Of a stretch of DNA of 16,917 nt, positions 1 through 7,633 are shown piece after piece. Origin of the DNA: JBJFGR01 sp051892875 (GTDB taxonomy: Bacteria; Pseudomonadota; Gammaproteobacteria; Enterobacterales; Succinivibrionaceae); contig JBJFGR010000043.1 of the NCBI GenBank assembly GCA_051892875.1, positions 1 to 16,917 on the forward strand. Reading direction: 5' to 3'. The first letter of the stretch is position 1. Every line of letters begins with the position of its first letter. The position numbers and the translations under genes are program-made. The notes below the pieces were generated by a model. The model was not told where the DNA came from. It saw only the letters and a program-made list of their open reading frames with translations, and searched no databases.

Positions 1-48
1 CGATGGTAGTGTAGCATTCGCTATGTGAGAGTAGGTCATTGCCAGGCT
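1..48 (+). rRNA. rrf: 5S ribosomal RNA, 3' part (cut by window edge)
   Basis: The first 48 bases match the 3' portion of gammaproteobacterial 5S rRNA. They begin at the CGATGGTAGTGT segment, followed by a short hairpin (AGC-ATTC-GCT), then GAGAGTAGG and the terminal TGCCAGGC that pairs with the 5' end of the molecule. The 5' part, roughly 70 bases, lies outside the window. The gene reads left to right, so an rRNA operon ends here. The exact mature 3' end is uncertain by one or two bases. Confidence 0.93.
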
Positions 49-58
49 TTTTTATATG

Positions 59-96
59 ACCCTGTTGTTGATCAACCTGATTGATAACGGGGTTTT
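59..96 (+). terminator. Rho-independent terminator of the rRNA operon
   Basis: A 15-bp stem (59-73 with 79-93, including four G-T pairs) closes a 5-base loop at 74-78 and runs into TTTT at 93-96. It lies 11 bases after the 5S rRNA end, as expected for the end of an rRNA operon. The U tract is short, but the stem is long. Confidence 0.8.
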
Positions 97-274
97 CTAT
101 TTAATCAGCGTAAGTTATGTATAACTAAAAATGCTAAAATGAAAATGTCATAAAAGGATTGCCTCCAATTAATTATAGGAAACAAGCCTTAAATTCGTCT
201 AGAATGACCTAGAAATTTGAGTTAACATTTTCTGTGGTCATATTGTTTGGTGTTTTTGTTTTATTGATTACTTT
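97..274. other. Intergenic spacer between rRNA operon and treZ
   Basis: These 178 AT-rich bases contain no tRNA cloverleaf and no plausible gene. A short inverted repeat, TCTAG-N6-CTAGA, sits at about 198-213 but has no T tract on either strand, so I do not call a terminator for treZ here. Transcripts from the left (rRNA) and right (treZ) converge on this spacer. Confidence 0.6.
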
Positions 275-2014
275 TTAGCGTTCGTAAATGATCGCACTAT
301 TAGGATAGATAATTGATTTATCTTTTTGATTAATCAACTTTGATGATAATAGTACATTATTTGTGCATTCTAGCTTTAAATCTTGTAATGATATTTCTTT
401 ATCACTTAGATTGCAGACAACGTATGATTTATTGGAGACTATGATCATCACTTTATCATTTATAATTTGGGCATAGTTCATAGCTCTATCACTGTTTCCT
501 ATGTACCCGCTTTTTCTTAAAGCTATTAATTTTTTAAAGAAATCAAGTATTTCTATTTGACTTTCTTCCGTGCTAAATTGCCAATCGATTTTACTATCTA
601 TAAATGTTTCCACATCATGGGGTTTTTTGTAATCTTTATCGCTTATTTCTAATTCTTCCTGTCTTGCTTTATTTACTGCGTCTATTAACCATTGATCTGT
701 GAAACTTTCAAAGAAATAAAATGGATTTAGTTCACCATATTCGTCTCCCATAAAAATCATGGGTATGTACGGACTTGCTAATAAGATTGTATATGCCAAT
801 AGGGTTTTATCTTGTCCATATGATGTATATAATCTGTCACCCTTAGGTCGATTTCCTATTTGGTCATGGTTTTGTATGTAAGACACGATTTTTCTAGGTA
901 CTATTTCTTTTCCACTTTCACCCATTTTACAGTTATGCACTGAATTTAATTTTGTGCCATCATAAACGAAACCTTCATTGAATGCTTTAAGTACATCACT
1001 TATAGTCCCGAAATCTTTGTAATTTCTAAATTTTTGTTTTGTTAAAAGGGATATAATACTAAAACTTAAGTCATCACACCATTGAGCATTAAATTTTAAA
1101 CCATCTTCTGCAGTAACATTTTTTATATTACGTAAATGTTCAGCAATCATTATTATTTCTCTGTTCTCTTCACGAGAGATATTTTGAACAAGTTCATTAA
1201 TTTCAGTTAGTATATGTTTTGGGCTTTTATCAATAATGAATGATGTGGCATCCATTCTAAAACCATCAAATCCTATTTCAGATATCCAATATTTTGTATT
1301 GTATAAATAAAAATCTCTTATGCCGCTAGAACCTTGGGAATCAAAATTTATCGCTGCTCCCCATGGTGTATCTTCAGTTCTCGTAAAAGGTGCAAGCATA
1401 CCTGTATAATTGCCTTCAGGTCCAAAATGGTTATATACAATATCCAAAATCACTCCAATTCCTAATTTATGGGCCTCATTTATAAAATTTGTGAGATCTG
1501 TATTAGTTCCATATGACGGATTTATTGCAAACATAAATGTTCCATCATAACCCCAGTTTCGATCACCTGGAAAATCTGCAATAGGCATAATTTCAATAAC
1601 GTTTATGCCTAGGCTTTTTAAATATTGTAATTTTTCTGTTGCTGCTTTAAATGTTCCATCTTTAGTAAATGTTCCTATGTGCAATTCATAAATTATTGCA
1701 TTTTCTGCTTTTATACCTTTCCAATTATCAAAGCTTGCTTTTTGGGGATATGTTATCATGGATGCACCGTGGACATTAAATGGTTGACGTTTAGAATAAG
1801 GATCTGGTAAATATTGATAATCATTCTTTACTAGCCAATATAATTCACCTTCTTCAAGTAGGGGGATTTCTCCATAAAAGTAATCATCTTTATTTTTTTC
1901 TAGTTCAAAATGAGTGTGATCCTTATCTAATTCAACGGATAAAGTATTACATAAAGGAGCGTATATATTGAAATACGCTTTATTATTTTCGGTATAGTAT
2001 CCAAGCTTTTTCAT
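275..2014 (-). CDS. treZ: Malto-oligosyltrehalose trehalohydrolase (TreZ-type GH13 enzyme)
   Basis: Cytoplasmic GH13 alpha-amylase-family enzyme expected to release trehalose from maltooligosyltrehalose, the second step of the TreY-TreZ route from glycogen or maltodextrin. Numbered from the start chosen here (579 aa), an N-terminal beta-sandwich domain (about 1-95) precedes the barrel. Visible family motifs are YELHIGTF, the NWGYDGT segment, DIVYNHFGPEGNY, GFRMDA with nucleophile Asp255, IAEHLRN with acid/base Glu292, and QNHDQIGNRPKG with Asp384; the last, with the FMGDEYGE block, is typical of TreZ rather than branching enzyme. The frame opens at a GTG at 2029, but a perfect GGAGG (2023-2027) lies 8 bases before the ATG at 2014, which I take as the start. 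No treY is in the window, so the pathway partner must be elsewhere. A related branching or debranching activity is the main alternative. Confidence 0.85.
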   Translation of the reverse strand: MKKLGYYTENNKAYFNIYAPLCNTLSVELDKDHTHFELEKNKDDYFYGEIPLLEEGELYWLVKNDYQYLPDPYSKRQPFNVHGASMITYPQKASFDNWKGIKAENAIIYELHIGTFTKDGTFKAATEKLQYLKSLGINVIEIMPIADFPGDRNWGYDGTFMFAINPSYGTNTDLTNFINEAHKLGIGVILDIVYNHFGPEGNYTGMLAPFTRTEDTPWGAAINFDSQGSSGIRDFYLYNTKYWISEIGFDGFRMDATSFIIDKSPKHILTEINELVQNISREENREIIMIAEHLRNIKNVTAEDGLKFNAQWCDDLSFSIISLLTKQKFRNYKDFGTISDVLKAFNEGFVYDGTKLNSVHNCKMGESGKEIVPRKIVSYIQNHDQIGNRPKGDRLYTSYGQDKTLLAYTILLASPYIPMIFMGDEYGELNPFYFFESFTDQWLIDAVNKARQEELEISDKDYKKPHDVETFIDSKIDWQFSTEESQIEILDFFKKLIALRKSGYIGNSDRAMNYAQIINDKVMIIVSNKSYVVCNLSDKEISLQDLKLECTNNVLLSSKLINQKDKSIIYPNSAIIYER

Positions 2015-2222
2015 AAACTTATCCTCCACTATTTATATTTATTTATCCTAATATTATTTTTTTCATATTTCTAGTAAGGAAATCTTTTATTCTTATATAA
2101 TGCACATTTTTTTTTAAGTTGAAGTGTTTTTTGTGGATTATGTTTTGCTTTATTCAGTGTTGTTGGATAGCATAATAGAGATAATGAATAATTGTTGTGA
2201 AAGTAAATTAAGATAATTAATA
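2015..2222. other. Intergenic region upstream of treZ
   Basis: About 200 AT-rich bases separate treZ from the pgi terminator. The ribosome binding site GGAGG of treZ is at 2023-2027. A TATAAG hexamer lies on the minus strand near 2095-2100, but no convincing -35 accompanies it, so the treZ promoter is not fixed. I see no other gene or RNA. Confidence 0.5.
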
Positions 2223-2253
2223 AAGAAGAACGCAATTTTATTGCGTTCTTCTT
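2223..2253 (-). terminator. Rho-independent terminator of pgi
   Basis: A perfect 13-bp stem (2223-2235 with 2241-2253) with a 5-base loop lies 18 bases beyond the pgi stop codon. On the minus strand it is followed by a T-rich stretch (TTATTAATTA). It should end pgi transcription before treZ, making treZ a separate unit. Confidence 0.75.
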
Positions 2254-2270
2254 GTTAAAAATATTTTGTA

Positions 2271-3920
2271 TTATTTTGAAATTGTCTTATAGAAATTAAT
2301 TAAACCGTTAGTTGAAGCGTCATGTGTTGTAATTACTTCGCTATTTGTTAATTCAGGCAAGATTTTTCCAGCTAATTGTTTACCTAATTCTACGCCCCAT
2401 TGATCAAAGCTGAATATGTTCATAATAACACCCTGAACAAATATTTTGTGTTCGTACATTGCAATTAATTCACCAAGTGTTTCAGGAGTTATTTGTTTTA
2501 CAAGTATTGAATTTGTAGGTCTATTTCCCTCAAATACCTTATAAGGTATCAATTGTTCATAAGATTCTTTTTTTACACCTTTGCTTTCAAATTCTGCAAT
2601 AACAGTTTCTTTAGATTTTCCGAATGCTAGAGCTTCAGTTTGAGCAAAGAAATTAGAAAGTAATTTTGCATGATGGTCACCAATTGGATTATGGCTGAGT
2701 ACTGGTGCAATAAAATCAGCAGGGATAATCTTTGTGCCTTGGTGAATTAATTGATAGAAAGCGTGTTGACCATTTGTTCCTGGCTCACCCCAAATAATCG
2801 GTCCAGTTTGATAATCAACTTTGTTGCCGTTTCTATCTATATATTTTCCATTTGATTCCATATTACCTTGTTGGAAATATGCGGGGAATCTGTACATATA
2901 TTGGTCATATGGAAGGATTGCTTCAGATTCAAATTTGTAGAAGTTGTTGTACCAAATGCCAATTAGTGCTAAAACGATAGGAATGTTTTTATCAAAAGGT
3001 GCACTACGGAAATGGCAATCCATATTGTAAGCCCCTGTTAATAATTTTTCAAAATTGTCAAAACCTATAGCTAAAGCGATAGGCATGCCAATTGCTGACC
3101 ATGATGAGTATCTACCTCCTACCCAATCCCAAAATTCAAACATGTTATTGGTATCAATCCCGAATTCAGCTACAGCTTTTGCATTTGTTGATAAAGCTAC
3201 AAAATGTTTTGCAACATGAACTTTATCACCTGCTGATTTTAAGAACCATTCGCGTGCTGTTAAAGCATTAGTCATTGTTTCTTGAGTTGTAAATGTTTTA
3301 GAGGCAATTAAAAACAGTGAGGTTTCTGGATTTAGTTTTTTAAGAGTTTCTGCAATATGAGTACCATCAACATTTGATACAAAGTGAGCCTTTAAATGAT
3401 TTCTATAAGCTCCTAAAGCTTCTGTAATCATGCATGGCCCCAGGTCACTTCCTCCAATACCAATGTTTATAATATCGGTGATAGGTTTTCCTGTATATCC
3501 TTTCCATTCTCCTGAAATGATTTTTTCACAAAAATCTTTCATTTTTTTTAACACTGCGTTAATGTCAGGCATAATATCCTTTCCGTCAACAAAAACAGGA
3601 TTATTAGATCTATTTCTTAATGCTGTGTGAAGAACTGCTCTGTTTTCAGTTACGTTAATTTTTTTACCAGTGAACATAGATTCAATAGCAGATTCTAATT
3701 CGCATTCTTTTGCCAAATCAATGAGCAATGATAAAGCTTTTGAATCTATTCTGTTTTTTGAAAAATCTACTAAAAAATCATTTCCTAATTTTAGAGAAAA
3801 ATTTTTAAAACGATTTGGGTCCGCTTTAAAGTGTTCTGCGATAGTAACATCTTTATTAGAGTTAAAGTATTCTGATAAAGCTTGCCAAGCTTTAGTCTTT
3901 GTAGGATTAATATTTTTCAT
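2271..3920 (-). CDS. pgi: Glucose-6-phosphate isomerase
   Basis: Cytoplasmic enzyme that interconverts glucose-6-phosphate and fructose-6-phosphate in glycolysis and gluconeogenesis. At 549 residues it has the same length as E. coli Pgi and aligns to it without obvious gaps, starting with the shared MKNINPT. The sugar-phosphate site is visible as NIGIGGSDLGP (about 152-162) and the SKTFTTQET segment (about 207-215). The catalytic positions are Glu355 in GNMESNGK, His386 in GTNGQHAFYQ, and the Lys of WGVELGKQLAG near residue 514. The start is supported by AGGT seven to ten bases upstream. It sits downstream of ilvY on the same strand with a 95-base gap, but seems to have its own promoter and terminator. 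Confidence 0.98.
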   Translation of the reverse strand: MKNINPTKTKAWQALSEYFNSNKDVTIAEHFKADPNRFKNFSLKLGNDFLVDFSKNRIDSKALSLLIDLAKECELESAIESMFTGKKINVTENRAVLHTALRNRSNNPVFVDGKDIMPDINAVLKKMKDFCEKIISGEWKGYTGKPITDIINIGIGGSDLGPCMITEALGAYRNHLKAHFVSNVDGTHIAETLKKLNPETSLFLIASKTFTTQETMTNALTAREWFLKSAGDKVHVAKHFVALSTNAKAVAEFGIDTNNMFEFWDWVGGRYSSWSAIGMPIALAIGFDNFEKLLTGAYNMDCHFRSAPFDKNIPIVLALIGIWYNNFYKFESEAILPYDQYMYRFPAYFQQGNMESNGKYIDRNGNKVDYQTGPIIWGEPGTNGQHAFYQLIHQGTKIIPADFIAPVLSHNPIGDHHAKLLSNFFAQTEALAFGKSKETVIAEFESKGVKKESYEQLIPYKVFEGNRPTNSILVKQITPETLGELIAMYEHKIFVQGVIMNIFSFDQWGVELGKQLAGKILPELTNSEVITTHDASTNGLINFYKTISK

Positions 3921-3955
3921 AGTTACACCTATATGAATGTAAAAAATTTTTAATT

Positions 3956-3964
3956 ATTTTATCA
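3956..3964 (-). promoter_or_regulatory. Possible extended -10 promoter of pgi
   Basis: On the minus strand a TGATAAAAT sequence (extended -10 pattern TG-N-TAAAAT) lies 35 bases upstream of the pgi start. No good -35 hexamer is visible at the usual distance, so the call is tentative. Confidence 0.3.
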
Positions 3965-3979
3965 CGATGTGTTATTTTA

Positions 3980-4012
3980 TGCATTTTTTATAAAAACTTA
4001 AATTTTTATGCA
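3980..4012. repeat. AT-rich inverted repeat between ilvY and pgi
   Basis: TGCAT (3980-3984) and ATGCA (4008-4012) flank a second inverted repeat, ATAAAAA (3990-3996) with TTTTTAT (4003-4009). The repeat lies just past the ilvY stop on the minus strand. It could be a weak ilvY terminator, but the stem is nearly all A-T and no proper T tract follows, so its role is open. Confidence 0.3.
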
Positions 4013-4015
4013 CTA

Positions 4016-4888
4016 TTATTCTAGAAGATCTATAAATGATTTTATTGTAATTTCGTTTAATTTATTTATATTAAAACACAAGCTTACATTAAAGGGGGCA
4101 ATTTTTAATTGTTCATCTATAATGTTTATTGAATCTTTTAGTGGAGTTTGTTCAACCACTGCTTTGGGGATTAGTGCTATACCCATGCGTAGGGAAACCA
4201 TAGATACGATGGCTTCATTTCCCGCTACCACAGCGTATATATTTGGTTTTATATGATTTTTTTTGAACCAGTTATATAGTGATTTTCGTAATTCACCTTG
4301 TTCAGATACTATGTATGGAATATTTTTCCAGTCAATATCTCCATATTTAGTATACCAATTCGCAGGAATTTCAGAAGGTGCTATAAAAACTAAGGGAATC
4401 TTTACAAGTTCCCTTGATATAATGTTATTAGGAAGAGATTTTGGAATAGCGGCTATCACAAAATCTGCTACGTTATCTTTTAATTTTTTTAAAGCAATAG
4501 CTTCATTTCCCGTTTCTATTTTTAATTCTACATGAGGATAAGTAATACGATACTTATTTAAAATTTTTGGTAAAAATAGATAACTCGCGGTAACTGAACA
4601 ATATATACTTATATGACCATGTATTTGGTTGTTTTGGGATTTTAACTCTTTTTTTAAAATACTATATTTAAGTAGAAATTCTTCAGCAAATTTTTTTAAA
4701 ATTAGTCCCTTTTCTGTTAAAGAAACTGTTTTATTATTTCTTTTAAATAATTGAGTATCAAGTTCTTTTTCTAGACGTTGAATGCTTCTACTCAATGTAG
4801 ATGTACTCATGGCACACTTATTAGCTGCTGAGGAAAAATTTAAAGTACTAGCTAGGGTTAAAAAATTGTTCAATTCATTTGTATTCAT
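4016..4888 (-). CDS. ilvY: LysR-type transcriptional activator IlvY
   Basis: LysR-family regulator that, in E. coli, binds the ilvY-ilvC intergenic DNA and activates ilvC when acetolactate or acetohydroxybutyrate is present. The protein (290 aa; E. coli 297) has an N-terminal winged helix-turn-helix (about 1-60, with STSTLSRSIQRLEKEL as the recognition region) and an effector domain with the IlvY-like CSVTASYLFLP segment and AGNEAIVSMVSLRMGIALIP. The open frame extends to a TTG at 4936, but E. coli IlvY begins at the equivalent of the ATG at 4888. The TTG also lies within the likely -10 of this gene, so 4888 is preferred. No Shine-Dalgarno sequence is visible before 4888, suggesting weak translation of this autoregulated gene. 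Divergent placement from ilvC supports the identity. Confidence 0.95.
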   Translation of the reverse strand: MNTNELNNFLTLASTLNFSSAANKCAMSTSTLSRSIQRLEKELDTQLFKRNNKTVSLTEKGLILKKFAEEFLLKYSILKKELKSQNNQIHGHISIYCSVTASYLFLPKILNKYRITYPHVELKIETGNEAIALKKLKDNVADFVIAAIPKSLPNNIISRELVKIPLVFIAPSEIPANWYTKYGDIDWKNIPYIVSEQGELRKSLYNWFKKNHIKPNIYAVVAGNEAIVSMVSLRMGIALIPKAVVEQTPLKDSINIIDEQLKIAPFNVSLCFNINKLNEITIKSFIDLLE

Positions 4889-4918
4889 AAAAAAAATATA
4901 ATTTAATGTTGAAAAAAA

Positions 4919-4954
4919 TGCAATATTGTTTTGCAATTATATCACTTTTAGCAA
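4919..4954. promoter_or_regulatory. Candidate IlvY operator half-sites
   Basis: Three TGCAA-like half-sites lie here. TGCAA (4919-4923) and TTGCA (4931-4935) form a 17-base inverted repeat, and the second site pairs again with GCAA at 4951-4954 (TTGC-N16-GCAA). LysR proteins bind such interrupted dyads in tandem, and E. coli IlvY has two tandem operators in the same intergenic position. The assignment is inferred from location and symmetry. Confidence 0.5.
4936..4944 (-). promoter_or_regulatory. Probable ilvY promoter, extended -10
   Basis: The minus strand reads TGATATAAT, an extended -10 element (TG-N-TATAAT), about 48 bases upstream of the ilvY ATG. The -35 is weak. It lies back-to-back with the ilvC promoter and inside the presumed operator, as expected for autoregulation. 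Confidence 0.5.
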
Positions 4955-4968
4955 TAAAAAATAGAGGT

Positions 4969-4974
4969 TATAAT
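4969..4974 (+). promoter_or_regulatory. ilvC promoter, -10 element
   Basis: A consensus TATAAT lies 53 bases before the ilvC start. The sequence 17 bases upstream (TTTTAG, 4946-4951) is a poor -35, which fits an activator-dependent promoter working with IlvY bound at the adjacent half-sites. Confidence 0.65.
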
Positions 4975-5027
4975 ATGTAATTATATTTTAAGGCTTAATT
5001 GTTAGGTTTAATTTTAAAGGTTGAAAA

Positions 5028-6512
5028 ATGGCTAATTATTTTAATACTTTAAATCTACGCCAACAACTTGCTCAATTAGGTTGTTGTCGTTTTATGGACA
5101 GATCAGAATTTGCAAGTGGTTGTGATTTTTTAAAAGGTAAAAAAATTGTTATTATAGGTTGTGGTGCACAGGGTTTAAATCAAGGTTTAAACATGAGAGA
5201 TTCTGGATTAGATGTTTCTTATGCACTAAGAAAAGAAGCAATTGAAGAAAAAAGATCATCTTTCAAGAGAGCAACTGAAAACGGTTTTAAAGTTGGTACT
5301 TATGAAGAATTAATTCCAACTGCTGATTTAGTTATTAATTTAACTCCTGATAAGCAACACTCACCAGTTGTTAAAGCAGTGATGCCATTAATGAAGGAAG
5401 GTTCTGCTTTAGGTTATTCACATGGTTTTAATATTGTTGAAGTTGGTGAAGAAATTCGTAAAGATATTACTGTTGTGATGGTTGCTCCAAAGTGCCCTGG
5501 TACAGAAGTAAGAAATGAATATTTACGTGGTTTTGGTGTTCCAACATTAATCGCTGTGCATCCTGAAAATGATCCGAAAGGTGAAGGTTGGGATATTGCA
5601 AAAGCTTGGGCTGCAGGTACAGGTGGTCACAAAGCTGGTTGTTTGGAATCTTCTTTTGTTGCCGAAGTTAAATCTGATTTGATGGGTGAACAGACTATTT
5701 TATGTGGTATGTTACAGACTGCTTCATTGTTAGCATTTGATAAGATGGTTGCTAATGGAATAGATGCTGGTTATGCTTGTAAGTTATTACAATATGGTTG
5801 GGAAACAATTGGTGAAGCATTAAAGTTTGGTGGTATCACTAATATGATGGATCGCTTATCTAATCCTGCAAAGATTGTTGCATTTAATATGGCTGAAGAA
5901 TTAAAGGATATTATGAGACCTTTATATCAGAAACATATGGATGATATTGAAAGTGGTGCGTTTTCATCAACAATGATGAAGGACTGGGCAGAAGGTGATA
6001 AGGATTTATTAAGATGGAGAAAGGAAACTGGTGAATCAGCTTTTGAAAATGCTCCAGCTTGTGATGTCGAAATTAAAGAACAAGAATACTTTGATAAGGG
6101 TATTTTCATGGTTGCTACTATTAAGGCTGGTGTTGAATTAGCTTTTGAAACAATGACAGCTTCTGGTATATACGCAGAATCAGCATACTATGAATCACTA
6201 CATGAATTGCCATTAATTGCTAATACAATTGCTCGTAAGCGTTTGTATGAAATGAATGTTGTAATTTCTGATACTGCTGAATATGGCAACTATTTATTCT
6301 CTAATGCTTGTATTCCATTATTGAAAGAAAATTATATGGATAAAGTTTCATTAGAATATATCGGTAAAGGTTTATCAGTAACTGATACTTCGGTAGATAA
6401 TGAAGTATTAATTTCTGTAAATGAAAAGATTAGAAACCATCCAATAGAAGTAGTTGGTAGAAAATTACGTGGTTACATGAAGGATATGAAGCAGATTGTA
6501 TTCGGTAAGTAA
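5028..6512 (+). CDS. ilvC: Ketol-acid reductoisomerase (class II, long form)
   Basis: NADPH- and magnesium-dependent enzyme of isoleucine and valine synthesis; it isomerises and reduces acetolactate or acetohydroxybutyrate. The 494-residue protein is the long class II form (E. coli 491 aa) and shares the first 17 residues exactly. NADPH site: GCGAQG at 44-49, with Arg68, Arg76 and Ser78 matching the phosphate-contacting residues. Metal ligands Asp217 and Glu221 lie in KSDLMGEQ; the second-half ligands are in the VELAFETM and HELPLIANTI regions. The start follows AAAGG (5016-5020) by seven bases. Codon use is strongly biased (mostly GGT, GAA, TTA), unlike the flanking genes, which suggests high expression. 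Regulation is probably by IlvY; no attenuator is visible. Confidence 0.99.
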   Translation: MANYFNTLNLRQQLAQLGCCRFMDRSEFASGCDFLKGKKIVIIGCGAQGLNQGLNMRDSGLDVSYALRKEAIEEKRSSFKRATENGFKVGTYEELIPTADLVINLTPDKQHSPVVKAVMPLMKEGSALGYSHGFNIVEVGEEIRKDITVVMVAPKCPGTEVRNEYLRGFGVPTLIAVHPENDPKGEGWDIAKAWAAGTGGHKAGCLESSFVAEVKSDLMGEQTILCGMLQTASLLAFDKMVANGIDAGYACKLLQYGWETIGEALKFGGITNMMDRLSNPAKIVAFNMAEELKDIMRPLYQKHMDDIESGAFSSTMMKDWAEGDKDLLRWRKETGESAFENAPACDVEIKEQEYFDKGIFMVATIKAGVELAFETMTASGIYAESAYYESLHELPLIANTIARKRLYEMNVVISDTAEYGNYLFSNACIPLLKENYMDKVSLEYIGKGLSVTDTSVDNEVLISVNEKIRNHPIEVVGRKLRGYMKDMKQIVFGK

Positions 6513-6534
6513 TAAGTAAGAGTTTTATATTTAT

Positions 6535-6562
6535 AGGCTAAGTGATTATGCTTAGCCTTTTT
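6535..6562 (+). terminator. Rho-independent terminator of ilvC
   Basis: An 8-bp perfect stem (6535-6542 with 6551-6558, AGGCTAAG/CTTAGCCT) with an 8-base loop runs into five Ts, 22 bases after the ilvC stop. It separates ilvC from the downstream acetyltransferase gene. Confidence 0.9.
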
Positions 6563-6657
6563 ATTATAAATTTAAATATACAACATCATAAGTGCTAATA
6601 GTAATTTTTTAGTTTAAACTATACTAGTCAAAATTTAAAAGATAATAGGATTGTTTT

Positions 6658-7605
6658 ATGGATATTGATAATGAATTACTTAAAATTTCCGACATGATAA
6701 TAAACGATTATACAACAGACAGAATTATAGATGATCAGCAGAGTGTGTTTAAACAACCCGATAAGCAAATAGTAATTGACATTTTAAAAAATGTACAAAA
6801 AATAATATATCCAGGGTATTTTAAAGATAAAAATTTTAAATTTTATGATGTAAAAAATGTAATCAAACTAGTAGTTGAAGATGTTGCCTATTATTTAACA
6901 AAGGAAATATATATATCTTTGAGGTATTCAAAAGATGAAAAATATTCAAATATTGATAAAGTAAAGAAACAACAAATAGCTGAAAATTTATGCTTAAAAT
7001 TTTTAAATGAGATACCTAATATTAGGAGTTATTTGGAAGAAGATGTAAAAGCAAGCTTTGATTCTGATCCTGCAGCTTTTAGTTATAGTGAAATAATTTT
7101 ATCTTATCCTGGGATAACAGCAATAACTATATATAGAATAGCTCATATTTTATATAAGTTAGGTATTCCATTAATACCTAGAATGATGTCAGAATATGCT
7201 CACAGCATAACAGGGATTGATATTCATCCAGGTGCTGAAATTGGACATTCATTCTTTATAGACCATGGGACAGGGATTGTTATTGGAGAATCTACAATTA
7301 TAGGTAATAATGTAAAAATATATCAAGGCGTTACTTTAGGGGCTATATCAACAAATGGTGGACAGCGTTTAAGAAATAAGAAAAGACATCCAACTATAGA
7401 GGATAATGTAACTATTTATTCAAATGCATCAATTCTAGGTGGTAATACTGTTATTGGTCATGATTCTGTTATCGGTGGGAATGCTTTTATAACAAAATCA
7501 ATAGAACCATTAACGAGAGTTACTGTAAAGATAAATGAAATGCAAATGTCTGCTATTGATGGTGATCAGACTAAAGAAAAAGATTGTTGGTATTATATTA
7601 TATAA
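6658..7605 (+). CDS. cysE: Serine O-acetyltransferase, EpsC-like long form
   Basis: Left-handed beta-helix acetyltransferase expected to transfer acetyl from acetyl-CoA to serine, giving O-acetylserine for cysteine synthesis. Residues 1 to about 130 are helical and unlike E. coli CysE. The catalytic half starts at SDPAA (Asp137), continues through an alpha-helical segment ending in IYRIAHILYKLGIPLIPRM, then the hexapeptide helix (about 187-285) with Asp202-His203 in IDHGTG and His244 in KRHPTI, the expected catalytic residues. The RVTVK ending after the helix resembles EpsC/SrpH-type enzymes of Bacteroidetes and Firmicutes more than enterobacterial CysE. The last residue is Ile, the residue CysE uses to dock into CysK, though the preceding tail differs. 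AGGA lies seven bases before the start. No cysK or other sulfur gene adjoins it. Confidence 0.9.
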   Translation: MDIDNELLKISDMIINDYTTDRIIDDQQSVFKQPDKQIVIDILKNVQKIIYPGYFKDKNFKFYDVKNVIKLVVEDVAYYLTKEIYISLRYSKDEKYSNIDKVKKQQIAENLCLKFLNEIPNIRSYLEEDVKASFDSDPAAFSYSEIILSYPGITAITIYRIAHILYKLGIPLIPRMMSEYAHSITGIDIHPGAEIGHSFFIDHGTGIVIGESTIIGNNVKIYQGVTLGAISTNGGQRLRNKKRHPTIEDNVTIYSNASILGGNTVIGHDSVIGGNAFITKSIEPLTRVTVKINEMQMSAIDGDQTKEKDCWYYII

Positions 7606-7629
7606 AAAAAGGAGGATTATATCCTCCTT
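7603..7629. terminator. Bidirectional terminator between cysE and the diguanylate cyclase gene
   Basis: AAGGAGGA (7609-7616) pairs with TCCTCCTT (7622-7629), extended by a T-A pair around a 3-base loop. On the minus strand seven Ts follow directly, a strong terminator for the signalling unit. On the + strand the following tract is poorer (TAAATTTATT). The stem begins four bases after the cysE stop codon, and the minus-strand T tract overlaps that codon. Confidence 0.85.
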
Positions 7630-7633
7630 AAAT

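Noticed and set aside
97..274. tRNA gene following the 5S rRNA
   Set aside because: No cloverleaf, no GTTCRANNC T-loop motif and no acceptor-stem pairing was found.
2015..2029. GTG at 2029 as the treZ start
   Set aside because: The GGAGG ribosome site would lie inside the coding region; the ATG at 2014 is eight bases after it and fits better.
4889..4936. TTG at 4936 as the ilvY start
   Set aside because: The added 16 residues have no counterpart in E. coli IlvY, no ribosome site precedes them, and the codon lies within the probable ilvY -10 element.
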